Assembly (NCBI GenBank): GCA_051648365.1
Contig: JBOFEZ010000099.1
Span: 1-14,643 of the forward strand
Direction of reading: 5' to 3'
DNA from: JAGNZR01 sp051648365
GTDB lineage: Bacteria; Fusobacteriota; Fusobacteriia; Fusobacteriales; Fusobacteriaceae
DNA length: 14,643 nt
Below, piece by piece: positions 1 to 7,404 of the stretch; the first letter of the stretch is position 1; every line of letters starts with the position of its first letter. Made by a program: the position numbers and the translations under genes. The notes under the pieces are model-generated. The model was not told the DNA's origin and did not search any database. It saw only the letters and a program-made list of their open reading frames with translations.

Positions 1-1
1 A

Positions 2-55
2 AATATTGAAAAAATAAAAAAAAGAGTTTATACTGGTATTGGTGTAATTATTTAG
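2..55 (+). CDS. 3' end of an upstream gene (partial, tentative)
   Basis: An open frame enters from the left edge and ends at TAG 53-55, reading NIEKIKKRVYTGIGVII before the stop. Its Lys/Ile-rich make-up matches the proteins that follow, and the 81-bp gap to the next start would fit a gene end followed by a new transcription start. Only 17 codons are visible, so the family cannot be named and chance is possible. If real, it is on the same strand as the cluster and could belong to it. Confidence 0.35.
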   Translation, partial: NIEKIKKRVYTGIGVII

Positions 56-85
56 AAATAAAAGTATTTTATTAATTCTTTATAT

Positions 86-116
86 TTGGAAAAATAAAAT
101 TAAATAAAAATATAAA
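86..116 (+). promoter_or_regulatory. Weak candidate promoter for the five-gene cluster
   Basis: TTGGAA (86-91) and TATAAA (111-116) are separated by 19 bp in an extremely A+T-rich stretch, just upstream of the GGAGG at 128-132. The spacing is long and transcription would start only a few bases before the ribosome binding site. The stretch is so A/T-rich that matches to a -10 box are expected by chance. It is listed because it is the only non-coding stretch from which the cluster could be transcribed inside the window. Confidence 0.22.
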
Positions 117-136
117 GTTTTAATTTTGGAGGATAA

Positions 137-904
137 ATGTTTAAAGATGAGATAGAGTTTAAAAATAAAATACTAGATCTTTTGACCAGTGACGCTGAGG
201 TTATTGAAAAAATTAAAAATTTAAAATCAGAAAAATCAGAAAAAATAATTGATAATGAAAATGAAAAATTGAAAAGAAAGTTGGTTCGAAGAATGGATCT
301 TTTAAAAAAAATAATTAGATTATTTAAAGCTGAAAAACAAGAGTTGAAAAATTCTAAAGACAAAGAAAGAGGTCTAGAAAAACTAAACTCTGACCTGAAA
401 ATTGAAAATGAAACTAATAGTGATAAACTCTTTAAATCTAAACTTGAAAATGAAGATTTTTCTAAAAGATTAGAGTTATATGAAACTCAGTTCAATGATC
501 TGCTTCAGATTCATGAAAAATATAACGGACTTTCAGAAAAAACTCGAGGTTCTTTATCAGGAATATTTAAAAGTGAAAGTATTATAGGGATAATATCTTG
601 TGGTGTTCAAGAGGAAAATCTGAATAGTCTTTGGGATTATATAAAAGATAAGATAAAAGAGGAAAAATATGAAGATATTGAAAATCTAAAGGGTATATTT
701 CAAAAATTATTTGATATATATATATTATCTAACCCTAAATATGAGAGACAAGATGTGAAAAAAGATGATTTTTTTGATTTTGAAACTCATATCAGACATT
801 CTAGCGGGAGAGTCAATGGTAAGATAGAAGAAATAATGCTTTTAGGGTATATTAACAAAAAAAATGGACAAGTAATAAAAAAATCACTTGTCAAAGTTTA
901 TTAA
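137..904 (+). CDS. Coiled-coil protein with GrpE-like C-terminal domain (putative Hsp70 nucleotide-exchange partner)
   Basis: 255 aa, ATG preceded by GGAGG (128-132). Residues about 20-135 are almost entirely charged and heptad-like (Lys/Glu/Leu/Ile), indicating a long coiled coil. A helical segment follows (about 140-205). The end (212-255) looks like the beta-wing of GrpE: an FDFETH element, then GKIEEIMLLGY and a final basic-hydrophobic strand SLVKVY, comparable to the FDPxxHEA, GxVxEVxxxGY and RPAxVxV pattern of GrpE. GrpE releases ADP from DnaK-type Hsp70s, and the next gene, 12 bp downstream, is an Hsp70-like ATPase. The inferred role is a dedicated exchange or coupling factor for that ATPase. 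It is longer than typical GrpE (about 180-200 aa), mostly from the coiled coil. It is too diverged to be the housekeeping GrpE, and there is no dnaK/dnaJ/hrcA context. The Hsp70 pairing supports the assignment, but the fold needs checking. Confidence 0.72.
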   Translation: MFKDEIEFKNKILDLLTSDAEVIEKIKNLKSEKSEKIIDNENEKLKRKLVRRMDLLKKIIRLFKAEKQELKNSKDKERGLEKLNSDLKIENETNSDKLFKSKLENEDFSKRLELYETQFNDLLQIHEKYNGLSEKTRGSLSGIFKSESIIGIISCGVQEENLNSLWDYIKDKIKEEKYEDIENLKGIFQKLFDIYILSNPKYERQDVKKDDFFDFETHIRHSSGRVNGKIEEIMLLGYINKKNGQVIKKSLVKVY

Positions 905-916
905 GGGGGACATATT

Positions 917-3673
917 GTGTCGACGAAATTAATTGATAGTATATACATGGAGCTAGATTCATTGATAGATAGTTTAGAAATAGAATTAGAGGTATTGGTT
1001 GAAACTGATATTAAAAAATTAATAGAAAATAGATGGGTTTTTATGCAAGATAGTCTCTTTTATGATAATGAAATATCTTCTTGTTGGCCATGTTTTAACA
1101 CGTTTAAATTTCCTACAGATGATGAATTTTGTAGTGAAAAAATTCATAATATATTTCCAAAATATGGTAAGTGGGAAATTCCTTCTGTTTCTGAAATAAA
1201 AAAAACCATTAAAGGGACAACAATAGGGAATAGAGAAAGTTATGGAAGACTTGCGAATAAATACGGAACAATAAGATATGTTTTTAGAAATAAGAATCAA
1301 TTTATTTGTTTAGATAATGATAGCGAATGGGGAACATTTAATACTCGTGGACATATACTTCCTATTTGGCGGTTGAATGGGGAAAATGGAGTTAAATCTT
1401 CAGCAGAAGAAGCCCTCAATTTTTGGTTGAACAACGGATTAATTCCTGAAAATTTAAAATTTAATGAAATATATCGAACACTAATAGAAATTTGTAAAAA
1501 ATTTAAACTTAGTAACTTGAAGTTTAATAGAGTGGAGTTGATAGAGGCCCACAAGAATAATGAACTAGATTTAAACTTTTCTTTAGATACAGAAAAGTTG
1601 GAACAAAAACTTCTAAACTGTGACAAAAAAAGAGCTGATATTTTGGAGTATCCACCTAGACTTTTAGAGGATATTAATGAAGGACACTGGGATCTATGGG
1701 ATAATGATCCTAAAAATTTAAAAAATCCTGTTAAAATGAATTTAGAAAACAGTTTAGTCGCAAAAGATCCCCAAGAAAGTATTATTGATGGAGTAGTAGG
1801 AATAGATTTTGGAACCAAATCAACAATTGTAGTCCAGCAAAAAGATTCAAATTATACTCTTCCATTAAGAGTTGGAACAGGCGACTTAAGCAAAAGTATA
1901 AAAAATAATCATTATGAAAACCCTACAATCATGGAGTTTATAGATATTAATAATTTTATGAGTTCATACACTGCCAGAGAGGGAAGACCTGAAACAGAAA
2001 TTGAGGATATTGTGACATCTCATAATGCTTTTAGCAATATGATTGAAAGCCCTAATGCCAATGAGTTTAACTCTTTTTTTAGTGGTTTAAAAAAATGGGC
2101 TGGTACAAAAGAACTTCAATATAATATAACAGATAAACAAGGAACTATTTTAGAACTTAGATCTTTTTTAGAATCGAATAATAAATTTGATCCTATAGAA
2201 ATATATGCATATTATTTAGGTATGCATATAAATAATATGCACAATGGAATATACCTTGAGTACTATTTATCTTTTCCTGTAACTTATGAGGTTGAAGTTA
2301 GAAATAAAATAAGGGAAAGTTTTTATAAAGGAATTAAAAAATCTCTTCCTCAAGCATTACTTAAAAATGAACTAAGAATAAAAGACTTTACTGTAAACGA
2401 GGGAACAAGTGAACCAGCAGCTTATGCTATCACTGCCCTTAAAGAATATGGTTTTTGTCCTGAAGAGAATACAAAGCATTTTTATGGGGTATTTGATTTT
2501 GGAGGAGGGACGACAGATTTTGATTTTGGGATATGGAGAGAAGCAACTGGAGCTAAAGAAAGAAGATTTGATTATGTGATTGAACACTTTGGAGCTGGTG
2601 GTGATAAGTATTTGGGAGGAGAAAATCTGCTAGAACTTCTTGCTTTTGAAGTGTTTAAGCTCAACGGTGAAGAATTGAGAAAAAAACAAATTCAGTTTAC
2701 TTTACCACCAGAATGTAGAGATTTTCCAGGATCAGAAATGTTGTTGAGCAGAAGCCGAGAAGCTAATCTTAACATGAAATTACTAATGGAAAGGCTAAGA
2801 CCTTTCTGGGAATGTACAGAAGATTCTATGCAGAAAAATGTATCAGATTTTAAAATTGATCTTTGGAACATATCAGGAGAGAAAATTATATCTTTTGACC
2901 TCGAATATACAGTCGAAAAAATTGAAAATATAATTAAAGAAAGAATTGAAAAAGGAGTCAAAAACTTTTTTGAATCTATTAGAAGAGCCTTTGATAGAAC
3001 TGAACTAGATGTTGGAGATATTGAAATAGTTAATATTTTTTTAGCTGGAAATTCAAGTAAATCTATATATTTAAAAGAAATTTTTAATAAATATATAGAA
3101 ATAGAAATAGAAAAAATGAGCGTTGGAAAGGTTATAACAGGAACAGAAGAGGTATTTAAAATGTTTCCACCTCTTGGAACAGAAGAAAGCTATCAAATAC
3201 TAGATAAGATGGGTATGAATTCTAAAAGGGACATAATAGAAGCACCAACGGGGAAAACTGGAGTAGCCTACGGACTTTTAGAGAGTAGACGTGGATCAAA
3301 GATAAAAGTGATCAATCATAATATCAAAGAAGATATTACCTTTAAATATTATCTTGGAGAAGAAAGAAAAAACAAATTTAAAGTTTTAGTAGATAGAGAA
3401 ACACCATATAATGAGTGGATTGAATTCATAGATGCAGGAGAAGAGGTATTCGAGATATTTTACAGTGAACACCCTACTTCAAGTACCAATCAGATGATTA
3501 TAAGTGACACTGCAATAAAAAGAGAAAGAGTAAAAATTGAAACTGTACATGATGAAGCGTATGTTTATATTAGAAAAGTTTCTCCTACAGCAATAGAGTA
3601 TGCGGTAGCTTTGGAGAAGGATATACAGAATAATAATGTTCTTGGAAAGATAAATAGATTAGAGCTAAGGTAG
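917..3673 (+). CDS. Hsp70/actin-fold ATPase with long N-terminal extension
   Basis: 918 aa, GTG start six bases after AGGGGGA (904-910). Residues 292-790 hold the Hsp70-type ATPase motifs in order: phosphate-1 VGIDFGT (294-300), an SFPVTYEVEVR segment (452-462) like DnaK VPAYFNDAQR, connect-1-like EPAAYA (499-504), phosphate-2 DFGGGTTDFD (527-536, keeping the catalytic-type Thr), adenosine motif LAGNSS (709-714), and GVAYG (782-786). The 290 residues before it are not part of any Hsp70. Residues 85-152, with WEIPSVSE, an aromatic strand and LPIWR, faintly recall DUF1566/lectin-like domains. The C-terminal 130 residues look beta-rich and do not resemble the DnaK substrate-binding domain and helical lid. 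Downstream of the GrpE-like gene and 9 bp before the HerA-like ATPase gene, it is probably an ATP-driven switch or chaperone for that machine. Cytoplasmic: no signal peptide is seen. The ATPase fold is firm; the biological role is unknown. Confidence 0.88.
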   Translation: MSTKLIDSIYMELDSLIDSLEIELEVLVETDIKKLIENRWVFMQDSLFYDNEISSCWPCFNTFKFPTDDEFCSEKIHNIFPKYGKWEIPSVSEIKKTIKGTTIGNRESYGRLANKYGTIRYVFRNKNQFICLDNDSEWGTFNTRGHILPIWRLNGENGVKSSAEEALNFWLNNGLIPENLKFNEIYRTLIEICKKFKLSNLKFNRVELIEAHKNNELDLNFSLDTEKLEQKLLNCDKKRADILEYPPRLLEDINEGHWDLWDNDPKNLKNPVKMNLENSLVAKDPQESIIDGVVGIDFGTKSTIVVQQKDSNYTLPLRVGTGDLSKSIKNNHYENPTIMEFIDINNFMSSYTAREGRPETEIEDIVTSHNAFSNMIESPNANEFNSFFSGLKKWAGTKELQYNITDKQGTILELRSFLESNNKFDPIEIYAYYLGMHINNMHNGIYLEYYLSFPVTYEVEVRNKIRESFYKGIKKSLPQALLKNELRIKDFTVNEGTSEPAAYAITALKEYGFCPEENTKHFYGVFDFGGGTTDFDFGIWREATGAKERRFDYVIEHFGAGGDKYLGGENLLELLAFEVFKLNGEELRKKQIQFTLPPECRDFPGSEMLLSRSREANLNMKLLMERLRPFWECTEDSMQKNVSDFKIDLWNISGEKIISFDLEYTVEKIENIIKERIEKGVKNFFESIRRAFDRTELDVGDIEIVNIFLAGNSSKSIYLKEIFNKYIEIEIEKMSVGKVITGTEEVFKMFPPLGTEESYQILDKMGMNSKRDIIEAPTGKTGVAYGLLESRRGSKIKVINHNIKEDITFKYYLGEERKNKFKVLVDRETPYNEWIEFIDAGEEVFEIFYSEHPTSSTNQMIISDTAIKRERVKIETVHDEAYVYIRKVSPTAIEYAVALEKDIQNNNVLGKINRLELR

Positions 3674-3676
3674 GTG
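3672..3676 (+). promoter_or_regulatory. Weak ribosome binding site before a TTG start
   Basis: AGGTG overlaps the TAG stop (3671-3673) of the Hsp70-like gene and lies six bases before the TTG at 3683. No in-frame ATG occurs before the conserved-looking N-terminal domain, so TTG is the best start. The weak site plus rare start suggests low or translationally coupled expression of the large ATPase. Confidence 0.5.
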
Positions 3677-3682
3677 TAACTA

Positions 3683-6600
3683 TTGGAAAAAAATCAATAT
3701 TTAGAAAATTTTTTAGAAGATACTGAAAGGTATTATCTGGGTGCTTCAAAAAATATAAATTTAGAAAAAATTAAACAACTTTTACCTCGAGATTTAGCTT
3801 TATATCATATAGAAGAAATTACATTTGAGGAAGAAGCTCCTAGAAAAGAAGCCTTTGAAAATGTAATCAGTACTTTACGAATAGAGGGGGTTAATTTCAT
3901 ATACATTATTTTAGGAAACAGTAGTGGAGTTAACTTTTATTTTGGTGTGGTGAAAGATTTAAATAAGGATATAGAGTTAGACATTGACATTTATGATATT
4001 GGGAAAGAGATATTAGAGCCCAGTATCATTGGAAATTTTAGAGGAAGTAAAGTCAGAAATCTAGGAGCCGAAGACCGCAAAGAGGTATTGGATGAAATAT
4101 CCCAGATGAAATATTATGGAGTTCTAGAAGGCGTTCCTGGAATAAATGAAGACAATGAATCCTTTCAAGGAGTAGATAGACTTGTTGATGTAATGTCTGG
4201 AGATAATTTTTTAGTATCTATATTAGCTTCCCCCTTCTCCTATAACGAGATTGAAGAAATCGAGAGCAGTTTATATAGTATTTATAATAAATTATCTCCT
4301 CTCGCTAAAAAAAGTATTCAAGAAAGTAAAGGAGAAGGAATCAGTACGGGTGAAAATATTACGCTTAATAGCTCAAGAACAGAAGGAATCAATTCTGGAG
4401 AAAACGAAAGTACCGCTGAACAAAATGGAACATCAAAAAATAAGGGAACATCTAAGGGAACAACCACTAAAGGATCTTCAGAGAGTAATTCTGTAAGCAA
4501 CTCAGGAAATGAAGGAAGTAGTGAAAATAGTAGTAAAACTATTACTACTGGAACAAACTTAGGAAGGAATCAGTCTGAGACTAATGGAAAATCAGAAACT
4601 CAGGTAGAGACAAAATCTTGTAACAAAGGAGAAAATACAAGCTTTGAGTTTGTAAACAAAAGAGTTAGTGAATGGAATTCCTATTTAGATGAGATTTTAT
4701 TCAAAAGAGTAGATTATGGAAAAGCTAAGGGTCTTTTTAACACAAGTATATTTTTATGTTCTGACAGAAAATCAACTTTGACTAAATTGGGAAATACCAT
4801 GCAGTCTTTATTTGGAGGAGTTAATGGAAATAAGGTTCCTTTGAAATTGAATTTTTTGAAAGACTCTGAAAAATTAGAAGCCCTAAAATTACTCCAATTT
4901 CCATGTGGATATATAGAGGGGATTGACCACCGTGAACAAGAGGTAAGGATAGCTTTATCTCAATTTATAAATAATCAAACAAAAAAACTTTATCTTGGAA
5001 ATTGGATGTCAAGTAATGAACTGAGCTTGATAGCCGGACTTCCTCAAAAAGAAGTGATAGGTTTATCACTAAAAAAAGAGGTGGAATTTGGACTAAATCC
5101 AAATAATAAAAAAATGAACGATACAGATAAAGTACAACTTGGAAAACTTGTAAAAAGTGGTAACTTAACTGATTTTTCTGTGTGTTTAGATAGGAAACAT
5201 TTTGATAAACATACTTTTATTGCAGGAGTTACAGGAAGTGGAAAGACAACAACCTGTCAAAAAATTCTTCACGAAAGCAGAGTTCCATTTTTAGTGATAG
5301 AACCTGCTAAAACTGAATATAGAATTTTGAAAAATACATATGAAGATATACTAGTTTTTACATTAGGTAACGAACGTATAGCACCTTTTAGAATGAATCC
5401 CTTTGAATTTTTCCCTCATGAAAATATAACATCAAGAGTTGACATGATAAAAGTAAGTATAGAAGCCGCCTTCGATATGGAGGCCGCTATTCCTCAATTG
5501 ATTGAAGCAGCTTTATATAAATGCTATGAGGATTATGGCTGGAATATATCGACAAACAAAAATATAAAATTTGAAAATCCTTTTGATGATGGAGTTTATT
5601 CATTTCCTACATTATCTGATTTATTAAATAATATAGCTTGTGTAGCTACAGAACAAGGATTTGATGAGAGACTTAAAAATGACTATATAGGTTCCATAAA
5701 AGCAAGATTACAAAGTCTATTAGTTGGTTCAAAAGGTCTTATGTTAAATACTCCTAGATCTATCGACTTTAAAGATTTATTAACGAGAAATGTGGTTTTA
5801 GAATTAGAAGAAATAAAGAGTGGAAGTGAAAAATCTCTGATTATGGGATTTGTTATGGCAAATTTAAATGAAGCTATTAAAGCCTCACATTATGAGGCAA
5901 GGAAGAGAGGAGAAAAATTTAGTCACATAACTCTTCTGGAAGAGGCTCACAGATTATTAACAAAATTTGAGCCTGGAGATAATCCTTCAAAAAAACATGG
6001 AGTCGAAACATTTGCAGATATGCTGGCAGAGGTTAGAAAATACGGAGAGAGTCTGATTATAGTGGATCAAATTCCAAATAAATTAACACCGGAAATATTG
6101 AAAAATACAAATACGAAAATTGTTCACAAACTGTTTGCAAAGGATGACAAGGAAGCTATAGGAAATACGATGGCCTTAGAAGATGAACAAAAAGACTTTT
6201 TATCCTATTTAGATGTAGGTAGGGCAATTGTTATATCTCAAAATTTTTCCAAACCAGTTCAAGTGCAGATAGAGCCCATAATAGGAATGAGCACTACTGA
6301 AACACTAGATATTCCGGATGAAGAATTTAGAGAAAACGCACTAAAATATTATAGTGATACTTATAAAAAAGGTATTATTTTTGGATTAAACTATTTGGAA
6401 GCGATACCGAATTTTGAAGAAGTTGAAAATTATTTAGAAATATCTGGAGAATTAGATTTTTTAAAACTTTGGAAAAATATTTTTTTAGGATACGGAGAGG
6501 TCAAGGACTTAACAAAGTACCTTGAAAATAAAAAAAATAGTGAGAGAGTGGATATTTTTTCTGGATATATTTATCATTGTTTCTATAAAAATAAATCTGA

Positions 6601-6706
6601 AAGTCAAGAAAATATGATTAATGAGATAAAAAAATTTATTTTAAACATAAAAGATAACAAAGAATACAGACTAACAACTACAGATACTTATTATTTTAAA
6701 ATTTAA
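3683..6706 (+). CDS. HerA/VirB4-like (DUF87-type) P-loop ATPase with Ser/Thr/Gly-rich linker
   Basis: 1007 aa from TTG. Three parts are visible. (a) Residues 1-210: an alpha/beta domain with the segments FIYIILGNSSG and NFYFGVVKD, and LSPLAKKS at its end. (b) About 215-320: low-complexity sequence made of Gly, Ser, Thr, Asn, Glu and Lys with repeated GTSK/GTT/GSS steps. (c) About 480-860: a motor domain with Walker A GVTGSGKTT (515-523), Walker B ITLLEEAHR (749-757, Glu-Glu 753-754) and a VDQIP sensor-like segment (794-798) followed by LTPEILKNTNTKIVHKL, the layout of HerA/FtsK-superfamily pumps. The last 140 residues are helical. HerA-type ATPases form hexamers that move DNA or protein, and several work with nuclease or SIR2 partners in phage defence. 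No nuclease motif is seen here. The substrate (DNA or the product of the next gene) cannot be told from sequence. The motor assignment is confident, the role is open. Confidence 0.88.
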   Translation: MEKNQYLENFLEDTERYYLGASKNINLEKIKQLLPRDLALYHIEEITFEEEAPRKEAFENVISTLRIEGVNFIYIILGNSSGVNFYFGVVKDLNKDIELDIDIYDIGKEILEPSIIGNFRGSKVRNLGAEDRKEVLDEISQMKYYGVLEGVPGINEDNESFQGVDRLVDVMSGDNFLVSILASPFSYNEIEEIESSLYSIYNKLSPLAKKSIQESKGEGISTGENITLNSSRTEGINSGENESTAEQNGTSKNKGTSKGTTTKGSSESNSVSNSGNEGSSENSSKTITTGTNLGRNQSETNGKSETQVETKSCNKGENTSFEFVNKRVSEWNSYLDEILFKRVDYGKAKGLFNTSIFLCSDRKSTLTKLGNTMQSLFGGVNGNKVPLKLNFLKDSEKLEALKLLQFPCGYIEGIDHREQEVRIALSQFINNQTKKLYLGNWMSSNELSLIAGLPQKEVIGLSLKKEVEFGLNPNNKKMNDTDKVQLGKLVKSGNLTDFSVCLDRKHFDKHTFIAGVTGSGKTTTCQKILHESRVPFLVIEPAKTEYRILKNTYEDILVFTLGNERIAPFRMNPFEFFPHENITSRVDMIKVSIEAAFDMEAAIPQLIEAALYKCYEDYGWNISTNKNIKFENPFDDGVYSFPTLSDLLNNIACVATEQGFDERLKNDYIGSIKARLQSLLVGSKGLMLNTPRSIDFKDLLTRNVVLELEEIKSGSEKSLIMGFVMANLNEAIKASHYEARKRGEKFSHITLLEEAHRLLTKFEPGDNPSKKHGVETFADMLAEVRKYGESLIIVDQIPNKLTPEILKNTNTKIVHKLFAKDDKEAIGNTMALEDEQKDFLSYLDVGRAIVISQNFSKPVQVQIEPIIGMSTTETLDIPDEEFRENALKYYSDTYKKGIIFGLNYLEAIPNFEEVENYLEISGELDFLKLWKNIFLGYGEVKDLTKYLENKKNSERVDIFSGYIYHCFYKNKSESQENMINEIKKFILNIKDNKEYRLTTTDTYYFKI
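4331..4640 (+). repeat. Sequence encoding a low-complexity Ser/Thr/Gly/Asn/Glu linker
   Basis: About 100 codons within the HerA-like gene (residues about 217-320) encode degenerate short steps such as NKGTSKGTTTKGSSES and SVSNSGNEGSSENSS. The DNA is made of related GGA/ACA/AGT/GAA codons but is not a perfect tandem repeat, so the protein composition rather than the DNA is conserved. Such linkers are usually flexible. The sequence shows no transmembrane or heptad pattern here. Confidence 0.8.
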
Positions 6707-6724
6707 AAAATTGGAGGAATATAA

Positions 6725-7396
6725 ATGGGATTTTTTAGTGGAATATCTAATTTTGTTTCAAGTGCTTGTAATTTTATAGGAGGGTGCCTTCCATCTTTAG
6801 GAAAGGCATTAGCAGGAGCTGCCAGTGTGTTAATAGGAAAACTTTTTCCAGTAATAGATATTGTTATATCAATAGTGAAGGTTATCGGGGTAGCACTTGG
6901 ATTAATTGAGGAGAAAGATGAAGTAGATGAATTAGGAGCTAAGGCTTGTGAATCTGAATTGAAACCAGAAGATTTTTCAACAACGGAAGAATATATTAAT
7001 CATCTAAAAAACGATATAAAATTAGATAAGGAAAAATTTGAAGGAAGAAGTGAAATAGAAAAACTAGCTCATAAAGGAATAGGGGTATCCATAGTTAAAA
7101 AAGGAATGGAAGAAAAACTTGGTATGGAAATAAGTAATGATTTTTTATACTATGCGGGTAAAGCAAACTTAAGTGGAGGAGAAACTTTCGGTTTAATGAA
7201 AATTTTTAAAGAAAATAATTTTACATCTATGGAGAAGTTTGAATCTTTCATGAAAAATGGAATGCCTCTATCTGAAAAAATAAAAACAGGAGAAATGATA
7301 ACTGACGGATTACTGAACACAGATGAAAATAAGGATAAAAGCAGAGAAGATATTGAAAAAAAAGTTGTTGATATGGAGCTAAAATCAGCTAGATAG
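6725..7396 (+). CDS. Small protein with Gly/Ala-rich hydrophobic N-terminus (putative membrane-active or exported component)
   Basis: 223 aa, ATG eight bases after a strong GGAGG (6713-6717), 18 bp downstream of the ATPase gene. Residues 1-27 are rich in Gly, Ser, Phe with Cys 15 and Cys 21. Residues 28-61 form a long hydrophobic stretch (LAGAASVLIGKLFPV, then IDIVISIVKVIGVALGLI) with small residues, a proline and one Asp, so one or two helices that could insert in a membrane. There is no positively charged signal-peptide start. Residues 62-223 are charged and helical, opening with an acidic EEKDEVDELGAKA segment. I do not recognise a characterised family. The stretch resembles glycine-zipper, holin or pore-forming segments. 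Inference: a membrane effector controlled by the two upstream ATPases, or cargo that the HerA-like pump exports. The much better ribosome binding site than that of the ATPase suggests it is made in excess. Confidence 0.8.
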   Translation: MGFFSGISNFVSSACNFIGGCLPSLGKALAGAASVLIGKLFPVIDIVISIVKVIGVALGLIEEKDEVDELGAKACESELKPEDFSTTEEYINHLKNDIKLDKEKFEGRSEIEKLAHKGIGVSIVKKGMEEKLGMEISNDFLYYAGKANLSGGETFGLMKIFKENNFTSMEKFESFMKNGMPLSEKIKTGEMITDGLLNTDENKDKSREDIEKKVVDMELKSAR

Positions 7397-7404
7397 GAGA
7401 AAAA

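Noticed and set aside
1297..1818. 173-aa open frame on the - strand
   Set aside because: It is antisense to the intact Hsp70-like gene, has a Ser/Phe/Leu-rich shadow composition and no ribosome binding site.
4251..4496. 81-aa + strand frame and the opposite 4318-4500 frame
   Set aside because: Both are shadows of the low-complexity linker of the HerA-like ATPase, whose repeated codons keep other frames open.
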